Shown here piece after piece: positions 16,712 through 26,510 of a stretch of 41,360 nucleotides of DNA (position 1 is its first letter; the number at the start of each line of letters is the position of its first letter). The position numbers were made by a program, and so were the translations under genes. The stretch spans positions 1-41,360 of the forward strand of contig JAGNHN010000032.1 in assembly GCA_018001695.1 (NCBI GenBank), written 5' to 3'. Source of the DNA: Lentimicrobiaceae bacterium (GTDB lineage Bacteria; Bacteroidota; Bacteroidia; Bacteroidales; JAGNHN01). Below the pieces are notes generated by a model. The model saw only the letters and a program-made list of their open reading frames with translations. It was not told the origin of the DNA and did not search any database.

Positions 16712-18079
16712 ATGAGAAAGCATATTATCTACCTACTTCTTTGCCTGAGTACGCTATTGACGGCCCAGGAGTATAAGATCCAGGCAAGCCTTACAGGTGC
16801 CGCCAACAGCAAAATCAGCCTCGCGGTCTTCCGCGACCTGGATTTCTACATCCTCGACACCGCCATCGCAGATGCGCAGGGCAAGGTTAACTTTCGGCTA
16901 CCTGCCACCCAGGCCCCGGGAATGTTGAAGGTGATCCGAAGCCGGGACGCGTATACAGATCTCTTATTCAATAAGGAAGATATTGTGTTTGAGACCGTGC
17001 CTGTTCCCTATGGCGACAGTGTCATCATTCATGTATCGGACGAGAACAAGGCTTATTACGATTTTCTGAATACCGAGATGAATGCGGTGCGCAAGCTGGA
17101 ACTCCTGACACCTGTGCTGGACTACTACCCCCAGGGCCCTTTTTATGACCAGGCCCTGAGTGAATATATGGGCGCCTATGAAAGCATCACCCTGAAAGTG
17201 CGGGAGATTTGCCAGCAACAACCCAAAAGCCTGGTATGCCCGGTGATCCGGCTGAGCCGGCCGGCCTATGTGCCACCCGGACTAAGACAGGAGGCCCGCA
17301 TGGCCCACCTCAGGGACCATTATTTTGATGGCCTGAATATGAATGACACGTCCTTGTTGAGGACCTCCATCTATGCGGATAAGGTGTTGGAGTATATCAG
17401 TTTGTTTGGAGACCGCAACCTCACGCAATCGGCGCTGGAGAAGCGTTTCGTGGAGGCCATCGACAGGATTATGTTCTATGTGGAGCCGGAACAGCCGGTC
17501 TACGCCTACATCGTCCAGTACCTGGTCAACGGGTTTGAACGCTATAAGTTCGAAACTGTCCTGAATCATCTTGCTGAAAAATATGTTTCCGGCATATCCT
17601 GCGAAGAGGACGACAGCAAACGCTCTCTGGAGCGCAGACTTGAGAGCTTCAAGCGCATGGCGGTGGGGAAGAAGGTCCCTACCTTCTCGGTGCCCGATAA
17701 GGATGGGCGTCTGATTACACCTGATATGATGACCAAACCATACCGGCTATATGTGTTCTGGGCTTCCTGGTGCCCGCATTGCACCCAGGTTCTGCCCGAG
17801 TTATTGACGAGTTATACAGGTGATTTCAAGGATAAGACGGATATCCTGGCCGTTTCTCTCGATCACAAAAAAGAAGACTGGCAGGCAGAGCTCTCCAAGC
17901 ATCCTTATAACTGGTATCAGGTCTCTGAGCTCAAGGGATGGGATGGGAAGATGGTAGGGGACTTCCACATCTATGCCACCCCAACCATGATCCTCACCGA
18001 CCGCGAAGGTACCATCCTGGCCAAACCTATAACCATGCCCGAATTGCGCACCAAGCTGCGTGAGATGGGCCTGCTATAG
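16712..18079 (+). CDS. exported TlpA-like thioredoxin-domain protein
   Basis: This 455-residue exported protein has signal peptide MRKHIIYLLLCLSTLLTA with Gln-19 after the likely cut. The N-terminal part resembles the DUF4369-type beta domain typical of Bacteroidota thiol-disulfide proteins (TGAANSKISLAVFRDLDF). A long helical middle (about 120-320) follows. The C-terminal thioredoxin domain (about 325-455) has the active site WASWCPHC, the cis-Pro segment ATPTMIL and a preceding KKVPTFSVPDKDG. TlpA/ResA-like proteins reduce periplasmic cysteines. It heads a plus-strand set of envelope genes, though the 123-bp gap to the next gene leaves co-transcription open. Confidence 0.88.
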   Translation: MRKHIIYLLLCLSTLLTAQEYKIQASLTGAANSKISLAVFRDLDFYILDTAIADAQGKVNFRLPATQAPGMLKVIRSRDAYTDLLFNKEDIVFETVPVPYGDSVIIHVSDENKAYYDFLNTEMNAVRKLELLTPVLDYYPQGPFYDQALSEYMGAYESITLKVREICQQQPKSLVCPVIRLSRPAYVPPGLRQEARMAHLRDHYFDGLNMNDTSLLRTSIYADKVLEYISLFGDRNLTQSALEKRFVEAIDRIMFYVEPEQPVYAYIVQYLVNGFERYKFETVLNHLAEKYVSGISCEEDDSKRSLERRLESFKRMAVGKKVPTFSVPDKDGRLITPDMMTKPYRLYVFWASWCPHCTQVLPELLTSYTGDFKDKTDILAVSLDHKKEDWQAELSKHPYNWYQVSELKGWDGKMVGDFHIYATPTMILTDREGTILAKPITMPELRTKLREMGLL

Positions 18080-18202
18080 CGACATACAAGCCCTGGCTAC
18101 CATGGTTTGACTGGTTCTGTGCCGCATGGATTGATTCACATTTTCGCCTTACTTTTCAACAATAGGAAGGCTGGCTTGTTCGTTAAGCGTATCTTGCACC
18201 AA

Positions 18203-19657
18203 ATGAGGTATATGTCAGGTATTCATTCCTTGAACATACCAATCAGATCCATATTAGCCGGGATGGCAGTGCTTGGGATGGGTTTCCTTTTCCAGGCCTG
18301 CAAACCTGCTGTATCTGGCGGAGAAGATACGACAGATACATCCCTCTCCAGGATTAGGGAGAAAGGTGTCCTGAGTGTTATAACGGATTATAACTCAACA
18401 ACATATTTTGTGTATCGTGGTGAGCCGATGGGGTTTCACTACGAGTTGCTGAAGCGCTTTGCCGATCACCTGGGCGTGCAACTGGATATTGGGGTTTCAA
18501 CGGATCTCGACCGCACCTTCTCCTGCCTGGCCGATGGCGGCGTGGACCTTGTCGCCATGGATATGACCATCACCCGGGAGCGCAATGAGCGTTTCGACTT
18601 CACCATCCCGATCATGCAAAGCAGGCAGGTCCTTGTCCAGCGCCAGCCAGATCCAGCAACAGCAGCACCGGCGGAGAATCCTGTGGCCTTCATCAAAACA
18701 CCCCTTGACCTGGCCGGAAAAACAGTACATATCCAGAAGAACGAAGCCTTCACCCAACGGCTGATGCACCTGCAGGAAGAAATCGGTGACAGCATCCATA
18801 TCATTCAGGATGCGGCATATCAGGTTGAGGCTCTGATCACCAAGGTAGCCAGAGGAGAAATAGACTATACAGTGGCCGATGAACATGTGGCCCTCGTTAA
18901 TCGTACCTATTACCCGAATATTAATGTAACCACAGCCATCTCATTTCCACAAAACCAGGGATGGGCAGTTCCCAAAGGTGCCGACAGCCTTCGGTTTGCC
19001 CTGAATGAATGGCTGCTTGCATTCCTGAAAACAAGTGAATACAAGGTCATCTACAATAAGTACTTCTTTAGTAGAAAGACTTTCGGATTTCAGGAGCGGG
19101 AATTCATCTCTGCCAAAAGCGGAAAGATATCAGAGTATGATGAATATATTAAGAAGTTCAGCCGGAAGGCTGGGTGGGACTGGCGTCTGGTAGCTTCGCT
19201 CATTTATCAGGAATCGAAATTTCATCCTGAAATCCGGGCATGGTCCGGGGCCTTTGGATTGATGCAGCTGATGCCGGAAACAGCTGCCTATTTTGGCATC
19301 GATTCCCTCTCTCCACCTGATAAACAAATCGAGGCAGGTGTGAAATACTTGAAATACCTTGATGATCAGTTGGGGGGACTGGTGAGGGATAAAGAAGAGC
19401 GGCGCTTGTTCATCCTGGCAGCCTATAATGTGGGTGTCGGGCATGTGCTGGATGCGAGGCGCCTTGCCGACAAATATGGCCGCAATGCGAATGCCTGGTT
19501 CGGAAATGTGGATACATTTTTATTGGTAAAATCAGAGCCAAAATATTATCAGGATTCTGTTGTATATTACGGCTATGCTAGAGGGGAGGAACCGGTCCGC
19601 TTTGTCAGGGAGATCATGGATAGATATGAGTTGTACAGGACGGTGATTCCGGAATAA
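18203..19657 (+). CDS. mltF: MltF-like membrane-bound lytic transglycosylase (lipoprotein)
   Basis: This lipoprotein (about 484 aa) has lipobox LFQAC before KPAVSGG. A periplasmic solute-binding (SBP_bac_3) domain spans about 50-310 (IREKGVLSVITDYN, GFHYELLKRFAD, DLVAMDMTITRERNERFDFT). The C-terminal SLT domain has the catalytic Glu in LIYQESKF, then SGAFGLMQLMPETA and ILAAYNVGVGHV. This pairing is that of MltF, which cleaves peptidoglycan glycan strands to 1,6-anhydro ends, with the N-domain tuning activity. ATG 18203 or 18212 gives a normal lipoprotein signal; the open frame from 18107 would place an unlikely tail before it. The TPR gene starts 25 bp after its stop. Confidence 0.9.
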   Translation: MRYMSGIHSLNIPIRSILAGMAVLGMGFLFQACKPAVSGGEDTTDTSLSRIREKGVLSVITDYNSTTYFVYRGEPMGFHYELLKRFADHLGVQLDIGVSTDLDRTFSCLADGGVDLVAMDMTITRERNERFDFTIPIMQSRQVLVQRQPDPATAAPAENPVAFIKTPLDLAGKTVHIQKNEAFTQRLMHLQEEIGDSIHIIQDAAYQVEALITKVARGEIDYTVADEHVALVNRTYYPNINVTTAISFPQNQGWAVPKGADSLRFALNEWLLAFLKTSEYKVIYNKYFFSRKTFGFQEREFISAKSGKISEYDEYIKKFSRKAGWDWRLVASLIYQESKFHPEIRAWSGAFGLMQLMPETAAYFGIDSLSPPDKQIEAGVKYLKYLDDQLGGLVRDKEERRLFILAAYNVGVGHVLDARRLADKYGRNANAWFGNVDTFLLVKSEPKYYQDSVVYYGYARGEEPVRFVREIMDRYELYRTVIPE

Positions 19658-19682
19658 TTAACAATCATTAAATCAGTTGTTT

Positions 19683-20888
19683 ATGAGAATCCTGTTTGCA
19701 AGCCTTTTCATGGCAGTTGTGGTGTCATGGGTGTCAGTGGCCCAGGTGGAAGAGGTCGAAGAAACAGCCTTTAAGGACTCCACTGCGGTCATTATACCGG
19801 TTGACAGTCCAACTGATCTCATGGATGCGGATTCCGTACTCAGTGCGCCAGACAGTTTAATGGCCGCTGACAGCCTTGCCATCCTTGATTCTTTACGCCG
19901 GGCTGAAGCCGAACGGAAAGCGGTTTGGGCCAGGCAGCGTTTCGAAGAAGGACTAAGCCATAAGGAGCTCGGCGAATGGAATGCGGCTGCGCGGTGTTTC
20001 CGGGAGGCCCTGGAAGCGGATGCTACGTTGAAAGAGGTTTGGATGCACCATGGAGATGTCTGTCTAGCCCAGGGTCTTCTGGATGAAGCAGCCCGGGCAT
20101 ACAGCCAGGTTTTGGCCGATACGGCTGACGCCAGGGCCTACCTCGGTAAGGCCAAAGTCCTACTGGCCCAGCGGGAAGACCATTTGGCCGAACCCTATCT
20201 TGATACAGCCCTCAGGATAGATTCTGCCATACCGGAGGCCTGGTTTCTGAAGGCAAACCGGCAGTTTCTTCTGGCGGAGTACGCTGAAGCCCTGCACGGC
20301 TTTAATCAGGTGATCAGCCTGGATCAGCAACACGCCATGGCCTGGCATGACAGGGGCAGCGCACAGCGTATGCTGGGCGATCTGTTCGAAGCAAGGAACA
20401 GCTATGCCACCGCCCTGCGGCTGGATTCAACCAAGGCTATGTTCCACACCAGCATGGGTGCCATCCTGAAAGAACTGGGGGACGCTGCCTCAGCCATGAT
20501 GGCCTTTGATGAAGCGGTCAGACTTGACCCCTCCGACGCCAGAGCCTGGAACCATAAAGGGGTGATTCACCTCGGGAAGGAAGAATTCGAAGACGCGCTG
20601 GCAGCATTTAGCCGGGCCATTCAGGCACAACCTGGCTGGGCCATGCCCTGGAATAACCGGGGGAATGCGTATTATCAAAGCCAGCGCTTCAACGAAGCAT
20701 TGAACGATTACAACGAAGCTATACGCCTCAACCGGGGATATGGAATTGCCCTGATGAACCGTGGCAATGCACAGGATATGCTGCAGAATATGCCGGCCGC
20801 CTGCGAGGATTGGCGCAGGGCGGAAGCACTAGGCCTTGCGGCTGCAGGTAAGTATGTCAAAATGTTTTGTACCAACCAGAATCAATGA
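19683..20888 (+). CDS. exported TPR-repeat protein
   Basis: The 401-residue protein has signal peptide MRILFASLFMAVVVSWVSVA with Gln-21 after it. An acidic, Asp/Ser-rich stretch (about 25-75) follows, then about nine tetratricopeptide repeats from about residue 85 to the end (for example AWYNKG-like AWNHKGVIHLGKEEFEDAL, PWNNRGNAYYQSQRFNEAL, ALMNRGNAQDMLQNMPAA). TPR arrays hold protein partners; here the partner may be the next product, which also starts with TPR-like helices. The true ATG is 19683; its stop overlaps the next start by four bases (ATGA). No catalytic motif seen. Confidence 0.85.
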   Translation: MRILFASLFMAVVVSWVSVAQVEEVEETAFKDSTAVIIPVDSPTDLMDADSVLSAPDSLMAADSLAILDSLRRAEAERKAVWARQRFEEGLSHKELGEWNAAARCFREALEADATLKEVWMHHGDVCLAQGLLDEAARAYSQVLADTADARAYLGKAKVLLAQREDHLAEPYLDTALRIDSAIPEAWFLKANRQFLLAEYAEALHGFNQVISLDQQHAMAWHDRGSAQRMLGDLFEARNSYATALRLDSTKAMFHTSMGAILKELGDAASAMMAFDEAVRLDPSDARAWNHKGVIHLGKEEFEDALAAFSRAIQAQPGWAMPWNNRGNAYYQSQRFNEALNDYNEAIRLNRGYGIALMNRGNAQDMLQNMPAACEDWRRAEALGLAAAGKYVKMFCTNQNQ

Positions 20889-22948
20889 CCACTACCATGA
20901 TGAAATATACCCTTACGCTCGTCCTTATTGGCCTCTTGTCCTTGCAACATGGACTGAAAGCCCAGCACGTTGAATTTGATAAAAAGAACTTTCCTCCGGA
21001 CCAGCATGCTGCCCTGAAAGAAGCCAGGGAGCGCATCAAGACCGGTGATGTGTTTTTTAAAGAAGGACTCTACGCCACTTACCGGCATGCGCTGCTGTAT
21101 TATCTTCCGGCCCAGGCATTTAACCCTTACCATGCCGGGCTGAACTACAAAATAGGTGTTAGTTACCTGAAAACCAGCCAGAAAGACTTGGCTGTTGAGT
21201 ACCTGCAGCGGGCATATGAGCTGGATTCGACGGTAGATAAGAAAATCACCTTGTACCTGGCAGAGGCCTATCATCATGCTTTACTTATGGAACAGGCCAT
21301 ACGATTTTACGAAGCCTGGAAGTCGCGCTTAAATCCACGAAAAGAGGTGAAGGAAATCGCTGCCATCGAGCGGAGGATCGCTGCCTGTCAGGCTGCTGCT
21401 GAGCTGATGCAGCAACCGGCCAGGGTAAAACTGGACAACCTTGGGATGCAGATCAACAGTCGCTGGCCTGATTATCATCCGGTCCTGTCGGCCGACGAAT
21501 CCATCCTGTTCTATACATCCTCCCGCCCATCAACTACAGGCGGAAAACGTTCCTCTGACGACCTGATGTATTATGAAGATATCCTATACAGCCTCATGGA
21601 AGGCCAGCAGGGTGCAGTGGCCATACAACCCGGGAAACCCCTGAATTCCAAAGACCATGATGCCGTAGCAGGCTTATCGCTGGATGGCAGTATGCTGATC
21701 CTTAAGTCAGATGGTAATCGTAAAGATTTGTATTACAGCATCCTTGAGGGTGATGTATGGCAGAAGCCACAGGCCTTTCCGAAGCCCATCCGCTCCGGTG
21801 CCACCGAGTATGCTGCCTCCCTGGGACCCGATGGACTTACCCTCTATTTCTCCAGCGACCGCAAGGGTGGGTTTGGCGGCAGTGATCTGTATGTCGTGAA
21901 AAGAACCCTGTCTGGTAAGTGGGGTAAGGCGGAGAACCTGGGCCCCGGCATCAATACGGCAGGAGATGAAAAGGGGGTGTTTATACATCCTGATGGAAGG
22001 ACATTATACTTTAGCTCGGATGGGCATACTGGGATGGGTGGGCTAGACCTTTTCCATGCCCTTCGTCAGGATAGTGGCTGGTCTGCGCCAGTATCCCTGG
22101 GATATCCCATCAATACACCGGAGGATGAAGAATCCATTTGGGTTTCAGCCGATAAACGCCATGCTTACCTGGCTTCCGGCCGCAAAGGCGGATTGGGTGA
22201 CAGGGATATATATAAGGTGACATTCCTGGGAGGTGAAAAACCGGTCGTCAGTCAGACTGAAGATAGGTTGTTGTCTACAAGAGAAATATATGTCGAATCA
22301 ACCCCTGAAGTGCCAGAAGTTACTTTTCAGGACAACAGACTGTGCCTGTTTACAGGTACCGTCGCCAATGCGGCCACAGGAGAGAAACTGGCCGCCAGCA
22401 TCGATGTGTATGATCTTGATAAGGCTACACTGTATGCTTCATTCCAATCCAATGCCAAATCCGGAAAATTTGTCGTGGCGCTACCTGCTGGTAGGCATTA
22501 TGGATTGATGATCGGTCAAAAGGGGTATCTCTGGCATTCAGTTCAACAAAATCTATTAGAATCAGCTACATATGAGCTCATGAAGTCTGAGGTGAAGCTT
22601 AGCAAAATTGAACCGGGTGCCATGATGCGTCTTCAGAATGTGCTGTTTGATGAGCGGGATGTCAGTCTACTGCCTGCTGCCATGCCCGAGTTGGACCGGG
22701 TCGTGAAATTGCTCAGGGATAACAAAAAGATGCGTGTAGAGATTCGGGGCGGTGTACCGGAAGGCATTGATAACCAGACCGCTGCACTGGCAGCCACCAG
22801 TCGTGCATCTGCTGTGAAGGAGTATCTGACCATGAAGGGAATAGAGGCTTCGCGTCTGGAAGTTGGGCAGAATCTGCAGCAGGGTTTGGATGGTCAGGAG
22901 GTTGTGATACCTGCTAATGGTATCAGTATCAGCATTATTTCTTTGTAA
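20885..22948 (+). CDS. TPR / PD40 beta-propeller / OmpA-like envelope protein
   Basis: The 687-residue exported protein has a signal peptide ending LKA and then Gln-27. N-terminal TPR-like helices (about 45-175: KIGVSYLKTSQKDLAVEYLQRAYELD) come first. WD40-like PD40 repeats (about 190-455) follow, with GLTLYFSSDRKGGFGGSDLYV and RTLYFSSDGHTGMGGLDLF. Then a short beta domain (about 490-560) and a C-terminal OmpA-like region (about 575-685) with NVLFDERDVSLLPAAMPELDRVVKLL and ATSRASAVKEYLTMKGI. The peptidoglycan-contact motif is diverged, but the Arg is kept. The order matches PorE- or Pal-like proteins of Bacteroidota that tie outer-membrane complexes to the wall. It is translationally coupled to the TPR gene and ends one base from the LOG gene on the other strand. 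Confidence 0.85.
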   Translation: MTTTMMKYTLTLVLIGLLSLQHGLKAQHVEFDKKNFPPDQHAALKEARERIKTGDVFFKEGLYATYRHALLYYLPAQAFNPYHAGLNYKIGVSYLKTSQKDLAVEYLQRAYELDSTVDKKITLYLAEAYHHALLMEQAIRFYEAWKSRLNPRKEVKEIAAIERRIAACQAAAELMQQPARVKLDNLGMQINSRWPDYHPVLSADESILFYTSSRPSTTGGKRSSDDLMYYEDILYSLMEGQQGAVAIQPGKPLNSKDHDAVAGLSLDGSMLILKSDGNRKDLYYSILEGDVWQKPQAFPKPIRSGATEYAASLGPDGLTLYFSSDRKGGFGGSDLYVVKRTLSGKWGKAENLGPGINTAGDEKGVFIHPDGRTLYFSSDGHTGMGGLDLFHALRQDSGWSAPVSLGYPINTPEDEESIWVSADKRHAYLASGRKGGLGDRDIYKVTFLGGEKPVVSQTEDRLLSTREIYVESTPEVPEVTFQDNRLCLFTGTVANAATGEKLAASIDVYDLDKATLYASFQSNAKSGKFVVALPAGRHYGLMIGQKGYLWHSVQQNLLESATYELMKSEVKLSKIEPGAMMRLQNVLFDERDVSLLPAAMPELDRVVKLLRDNKKMRVEIRGGVPEGIDNQTAALAATSRASAVKEYLTMKGIEASRLEVGQNLQQGLDGQEVVIPANGISISIISL

Positions 22949-22949
22949 A

Positions 22950-23540
22950 TCAGGCTTTGATACTCCGGATCCATTTGGATTGATCAGGAGGTTGGTAGGA
23001 TCGCATCAACTGGAGCAGCTCCCGGGGTTGTTCGTGGTGCTGGATCATGCGGAAGTGGGCGTCCCTCACAAAGCCTTCCTGATGCATATGTTCTAAAAAT
23101 GCATTCAGATGGTCGTAAAACCCGGCCTGGTTGAGCACGCCAACCGGTTTGCGGTGCAGGTCCAGCTGGGCCCAGGTCACGATCTCGAAGAGCTCATCCA
23201 TGGTACCGAAGCCACCGGGCAAAGCGATAAAACCATCAGCCAGATTGGCCATGCGCATCTTGCGCTCATGCATTGAGCTGACCACGATCAGTTCCTGAAC
23301 CCCTTCATGTGCGATTTCTTTCCGTTTGAAAAAATCAGGAATAACCCCGGTAACATGCCCGCCTGCTTCCAGTACCGCGTCGGCCAGGATTCCCATGAGT
23401 CCGATGGCGCCACCGCCATAGACCAATGAAATATTCTCCTCAGCCAGCAACTGGCCAAGCTCTCGGGCCAGGCCGGCATACAAACCGTTTTTTCCCGCAC
23501 TCGAACCACAGAAGACGGCAATTTTCCTTATCTCACTCAT
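22950..23540 (-). CDS. LOG-family protein (TIGR00730)
   Basis: The 196-residue protein of the lysine-decarboxylase-like/LOG family has a Rossmann fold with CGSSAG at about 12, YGGGAIGLMG (about 41) and the phosphoribohydrolase motif PGGFGTMDELFE (about 110). LOG enzymes remove ribose-5-phosphate from cytokinin nucleotides or other nucleoside monophosphates; in bacteria without cytokinins the physiological substrate is uncertain. It starts two bases after the polA stop on the same strand, so the two are likely co-transcribed. Lysine decarboxylase activity suggested by old annotation is unlikely. Confidence 0.9.
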   Translation of the reverse strand: MSEIRKIAVFCGSSAGKNGLYAGLARELGQLLAEENISLVYGGGAIGLMGILADAVLEAGGHVTGVIPDFFKRKEIAHEGVQELIVVSSMHERKMRMANLADGFIALPGGFGTMDELFEIVTWAQLDLHRKPVGVLNQAGFYDHLNAFLEHMHQEGFVRDAHFRMIQHHEQPRELLQLMRSYQPPDQSKWIRSIKA

Positions 23541-23542
23541 AA

Positions 23543-26308
23543 TTAATGTGCTTCTAACCAGTTGTTTCCTGATTTGATGTCCACCACCACAGGGATGGCA
23601 AGCGGAATGGCATCACGCATCAGGCTGGGCACCATATCCATGATTTGACGCAGTTCATTCGAAGGGACATCAAAAACCAACTCATCGTGTACCTGGAGGA
23701 TCATGCGGGAAGCCATACCGCGATGGCGCAGCGCTTCATAGATACGTATCATGGCCACTTTGATCATATCTGCAGAGGAACCCTGGATGGGTGCGTTGAT
23801 GGCATTGCGCTCAGCCATGCCCCTGACAGCGCCATTGGAGCTGTTGATATCGCGCAGATAACGCCGCCGCTTCATGATCGTCTCTACATATCCCAGCTTG
23901 CGGGCCGTTGCGATCTGGTTGTCCATGAATAACTTAATGCCAGGATATTGTCTGAAATACTCCTGAATAATATCAGCCGCTTCCTGTCGTGGGATCTGCA
24001 ATCGTTCTGCCAGCCCAAAGGCCGACATGCCATAGATGATCCCGAAGTTCACCTCCTTGGCGCGGCTGCGCATTTCCCGTTTGACTTCCGCTTCCGGAAC
24101 CCCATGGATGCGGGCTGCCGTGGTGGTGTGGATATCCTTCCCTTCGCGGAAAGCTTGTTGCATATTGGCATCACCGCTCATATGCGCGATCAGCCGCAGC
24201 TCGATCTGGGAATAGTCGGCTGCCACCAGCACATGATCATCGTTCCTGGGAATGAACGCCCGGCGAATCTCTCTTCCCCTTTCCGTACGGATGGGAATGT
24301 TCTGAAGGTTGGGATTGTTTGAACTTAAACGGCCCGTGGATGCCACCGCCTGATTATATGAGGTATGTATTCTGCCAGTCTTTGGATTGATCAGGTTGGG
24401 CAAAGCGTCCACATAGGTGGACTTCAGTTTGGTCAATGATCTGTAATCTAATATTTTATCGATGACGGGATGGGTATTCGACAATTTACTCAGCACATCC
24501 TCACTGGTAGAAAACTGACGCGTCTTGGTCATGGATGGCTTATCCGTGATGCGTAGCCGTTTGTACAGTACTTCCCCCAATTGCTTGGGAGAAGCAATGT
24601 TGAAATTCATACCGCTCAATGTATAAATTTCCTGTTCAACACGTTGAATATCAGTTTGTAGTTCGATTGAGTATGCTTCCAGGGCCGGTATATCAAGTTT
24701 CACACCTTCCGATTCAATTCCGGACAGCACACTGACCAGGGGCATTTCTATCTCGCTGAAGAGGGTATCGGTTCCGGTCTCAGCCAATCTTGGCTCAAAT
24801 ATCTGCTTCAATCTCAAGGTAACATCCGCATCTTCACAGGCATAAGGCGTGATTTTTTCCAAAGGGACATCACGCATACTGAGCTGACCGGCACCTTTTT
24901 TCCCGATCAGGCTTTCGATACTGACAGGTGTATATCCCAGATATTCTTCTGCCAGGTAGTCCATATTGTGACGAAGGTCGGGTTCGAGCAGGTAATGCGC
25001 GATCATGGTGTCAAACAAAGGACCCTGGACATCGATCCCATACCATCTTAAAACACTGATATCGAACTTAATATTCTGTCCGATCTTCAGAATCTGGTCA
25101 TTTTCGAAGACCGGACGCAGCGGTTCGAGGAGGGCCAGGGCTTCGTGACGGTCCGCGGGAACAGGAAGGTACCAGGCTTCATATGGTTTGAGGGCGAAGG
25201 CTATCCCTACCAGTTCACTTTGATGCACATCCAATCCGGAGGTCTCGGTATCAAAGCAGAAAGCACCGGCGCTCCCGATTTGGCGGATAAGGGCCATAAG
25301 TGTTGGCGTATCCTGGATTGCCTGATAGCGTATATTGCTGGTATCTAATGTCTTATGTGCCTTTACAGATGTTGCAGGACCTGATTGACCGAAGAGGTCT
25401 GTCTGAACGCCTGCCGTCGGTGTGACCACGGGCATGTTTTCGAAGACCCTTCTTGCAAAGGTTCTGAATTCCAGCTCATTCAGCAAGGTCTTAAGCCGGG
25501 GCACATCCGGTGGCTGCAGTTGGAGTGCAGCCTCTTCCCATTCAATGGGAACATCCGTGATGATGGTAGCGAGCTCCTTACTTTGGCGTCCCTGATCAGC
25601 AAAGGCCTGCACATTCTCCCGGAGTTTGCCGGCAAGCTCGTCAGCATGCGCAATGACCTCTTCGACGCTGCCATATCTGGCGATGAGTTCCTGGCTGCGT
25701 TTTTCGCCAATGCCTGGTATGCCAGGGATATTGTCGGAGGCATCTCCCCAGAGTCCGAGGATATCTCTGACCTGATCGGGGTTCTCGATACCGAAGCGCT
25801 TACAGACCTCATCCACTCCCAGGATTTCGGCCTGTTCCCCACTTCGGCCAGGCTTATAAAGCAGGATGTTTTCTGAAACTAGTTGGCAGAAATCTTTATC
25901 GGGGGTTACCATAAAGGTTGTAAAACCCTCTTGTTCAGCTTTTTTTGCCAGAGTCCCAATGATATCATCTGCTTCGTACCCATCCATCATTAACACAGGA
26001 ATGCGGAAGGCTCCAAGCAGTTCACGGATATAGGGAAGGCTGGTTCCGATGTCCTCGGGCAGGGCATCACGGTTCGCCTTATAGGATGCAAAGGCGTCAT
26101 GACGGAGGGTTGGGGCATAGCTGTCGAAAGCTACGCCGATATGTGTGGGCTTTTCTTTCTGAATAAGGTCAAATAGTGTGTTGGCAAATCCAAGGATGGC
26201 AGAGGTGTTCAGACCCTTGGAATTGATCCTGGGATTCTTATTCAAAGCAAAATAGGCCCTGTAAATCAAGGCCATAGCATCCAGTAGGAAGAGTTTTTTC
26301 TCCGGCAT
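23543..26308 (-). CDS. polA: DNA polymerase I
   Basis: The 921-residue DNA polymerase I fills gaps and removes RNA primers. The N-terminal 5'-3' exonuclease domain (1-290) has FLLDAMALIYRAYFAL, GYEADDIIGTLA and the helix-hairpin-helix IPGIPGIGEKRS. The 3'-5' exonuclease domain (about 320-520) keeps FDTETSGLD, so proofreading is probably active. The polymerase domain (about 540-921) has motif A ADYSQIELRL, motif B RSRAKEVNFGIIYGMS and motif C QVHDELVFDV. Length matches the family. A -7 box 15 bases before the ATG gives a very short leader. Confidence 0.97.
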   Translation of the reverse strand: MPEKKLFLLDAMALIYRAYFALNKNPRINSKGLNTSAILGFANTLFDLIQKEKPTHIGVAFDSYAPTLRHDAFASYKANRDALPEDIGTSLPYIRELLGAFRIPVLMMDGYEADDIIGTLAKKAEQEGFTTFMVTPDKDFCQLVSENILLYKPGRSGEQAEILGVDEVCKRFGIENPDQVRDILGLWGDASDNIPGIPGIGEKRSQELIARYGSVEEVIAHADELAGKLRENVQAFADQGRQSKELATIITDVPIEWEEAALQLQPPDVPRLKTLLNELEFRTFARRVFENMPVVTPTAGVQTDLFGQSGPATSVKAHKTLDTSNIRYQAIQDTPTLMALIRQIGSAGAFCFDTETSGLDVHQSELVGIAFALKPYEAWYLPVPADRHEALALLEPLRPVFENDQILKIGQNIKFDISVLRWYGIDVQGPLFDTMIAHYLLEPDLRHNMDYLAEEYLGYTPVSIESLIGKKGAGQLSMRDVPLEKITPYACEDADVTLRLKQIFEPRLAETGTDTLFSEIEMPLVSVLSGIESEGVKLDIPALEAYSIELQTDIQRVEQEIYTLSGMNFNIASPKQLGEVLYKRLRITDKPSMTKTRQFSTSEDVLSKLSNTHPVIDKILDYRSLTKLKSTYVDALPNLINPKTGRIHTSYNQAVASTGRLSSNNPNLQNIPIRTERGREIRRAFIPRNDDHVLVAADYSQIELRLIAHMSGDANMQQAFREGKDIHTTTAARIHGVPEAEVKREMRSRAKEVNFGIIYGMSAFGLAERLQIPRQEAADIIQEYFRQYPGIKLFMDNQIATARKLGYVETIMKRRRYLRDINSSNGAVRGMAERNAINAPIQGSSADMIKVAMIRIYEALRHRGMASRMILQVHDELVFDVPSNELRQIMDMVPSLMRDAIPLAIPVVVDIKSGNNWLEAH

Positions 26309-26323
26309 GGGTCAGAATTTCGA

Positions 26324-26331
26324 CAAAGATA
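26324..26331 (-). promoter_or_regulatory. -7 box for polA
   Basis: TATCTTTG on the minus strand; within TTTGTATCTTTG, a common Bacteroidota promoter core. It lies 15 bases from the ATG. Confidence 0.55.
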
Positions 26332-26510
26332 CAAAAAGCCTGCGCGGCCATGGTTGAATGGGAGTTATCAAACCGTAAGGACTGAATAATCAACATTTTC
26401 CAGACGTGCTAACATGACTGTCAATGTCGCCTGTATGAAGGCGTGGAAAACACGCTGTTCAAATCCAGATCAGGATTGAGTAACTTTAGGCGGACTTAAA
26501 AACGGGTATT

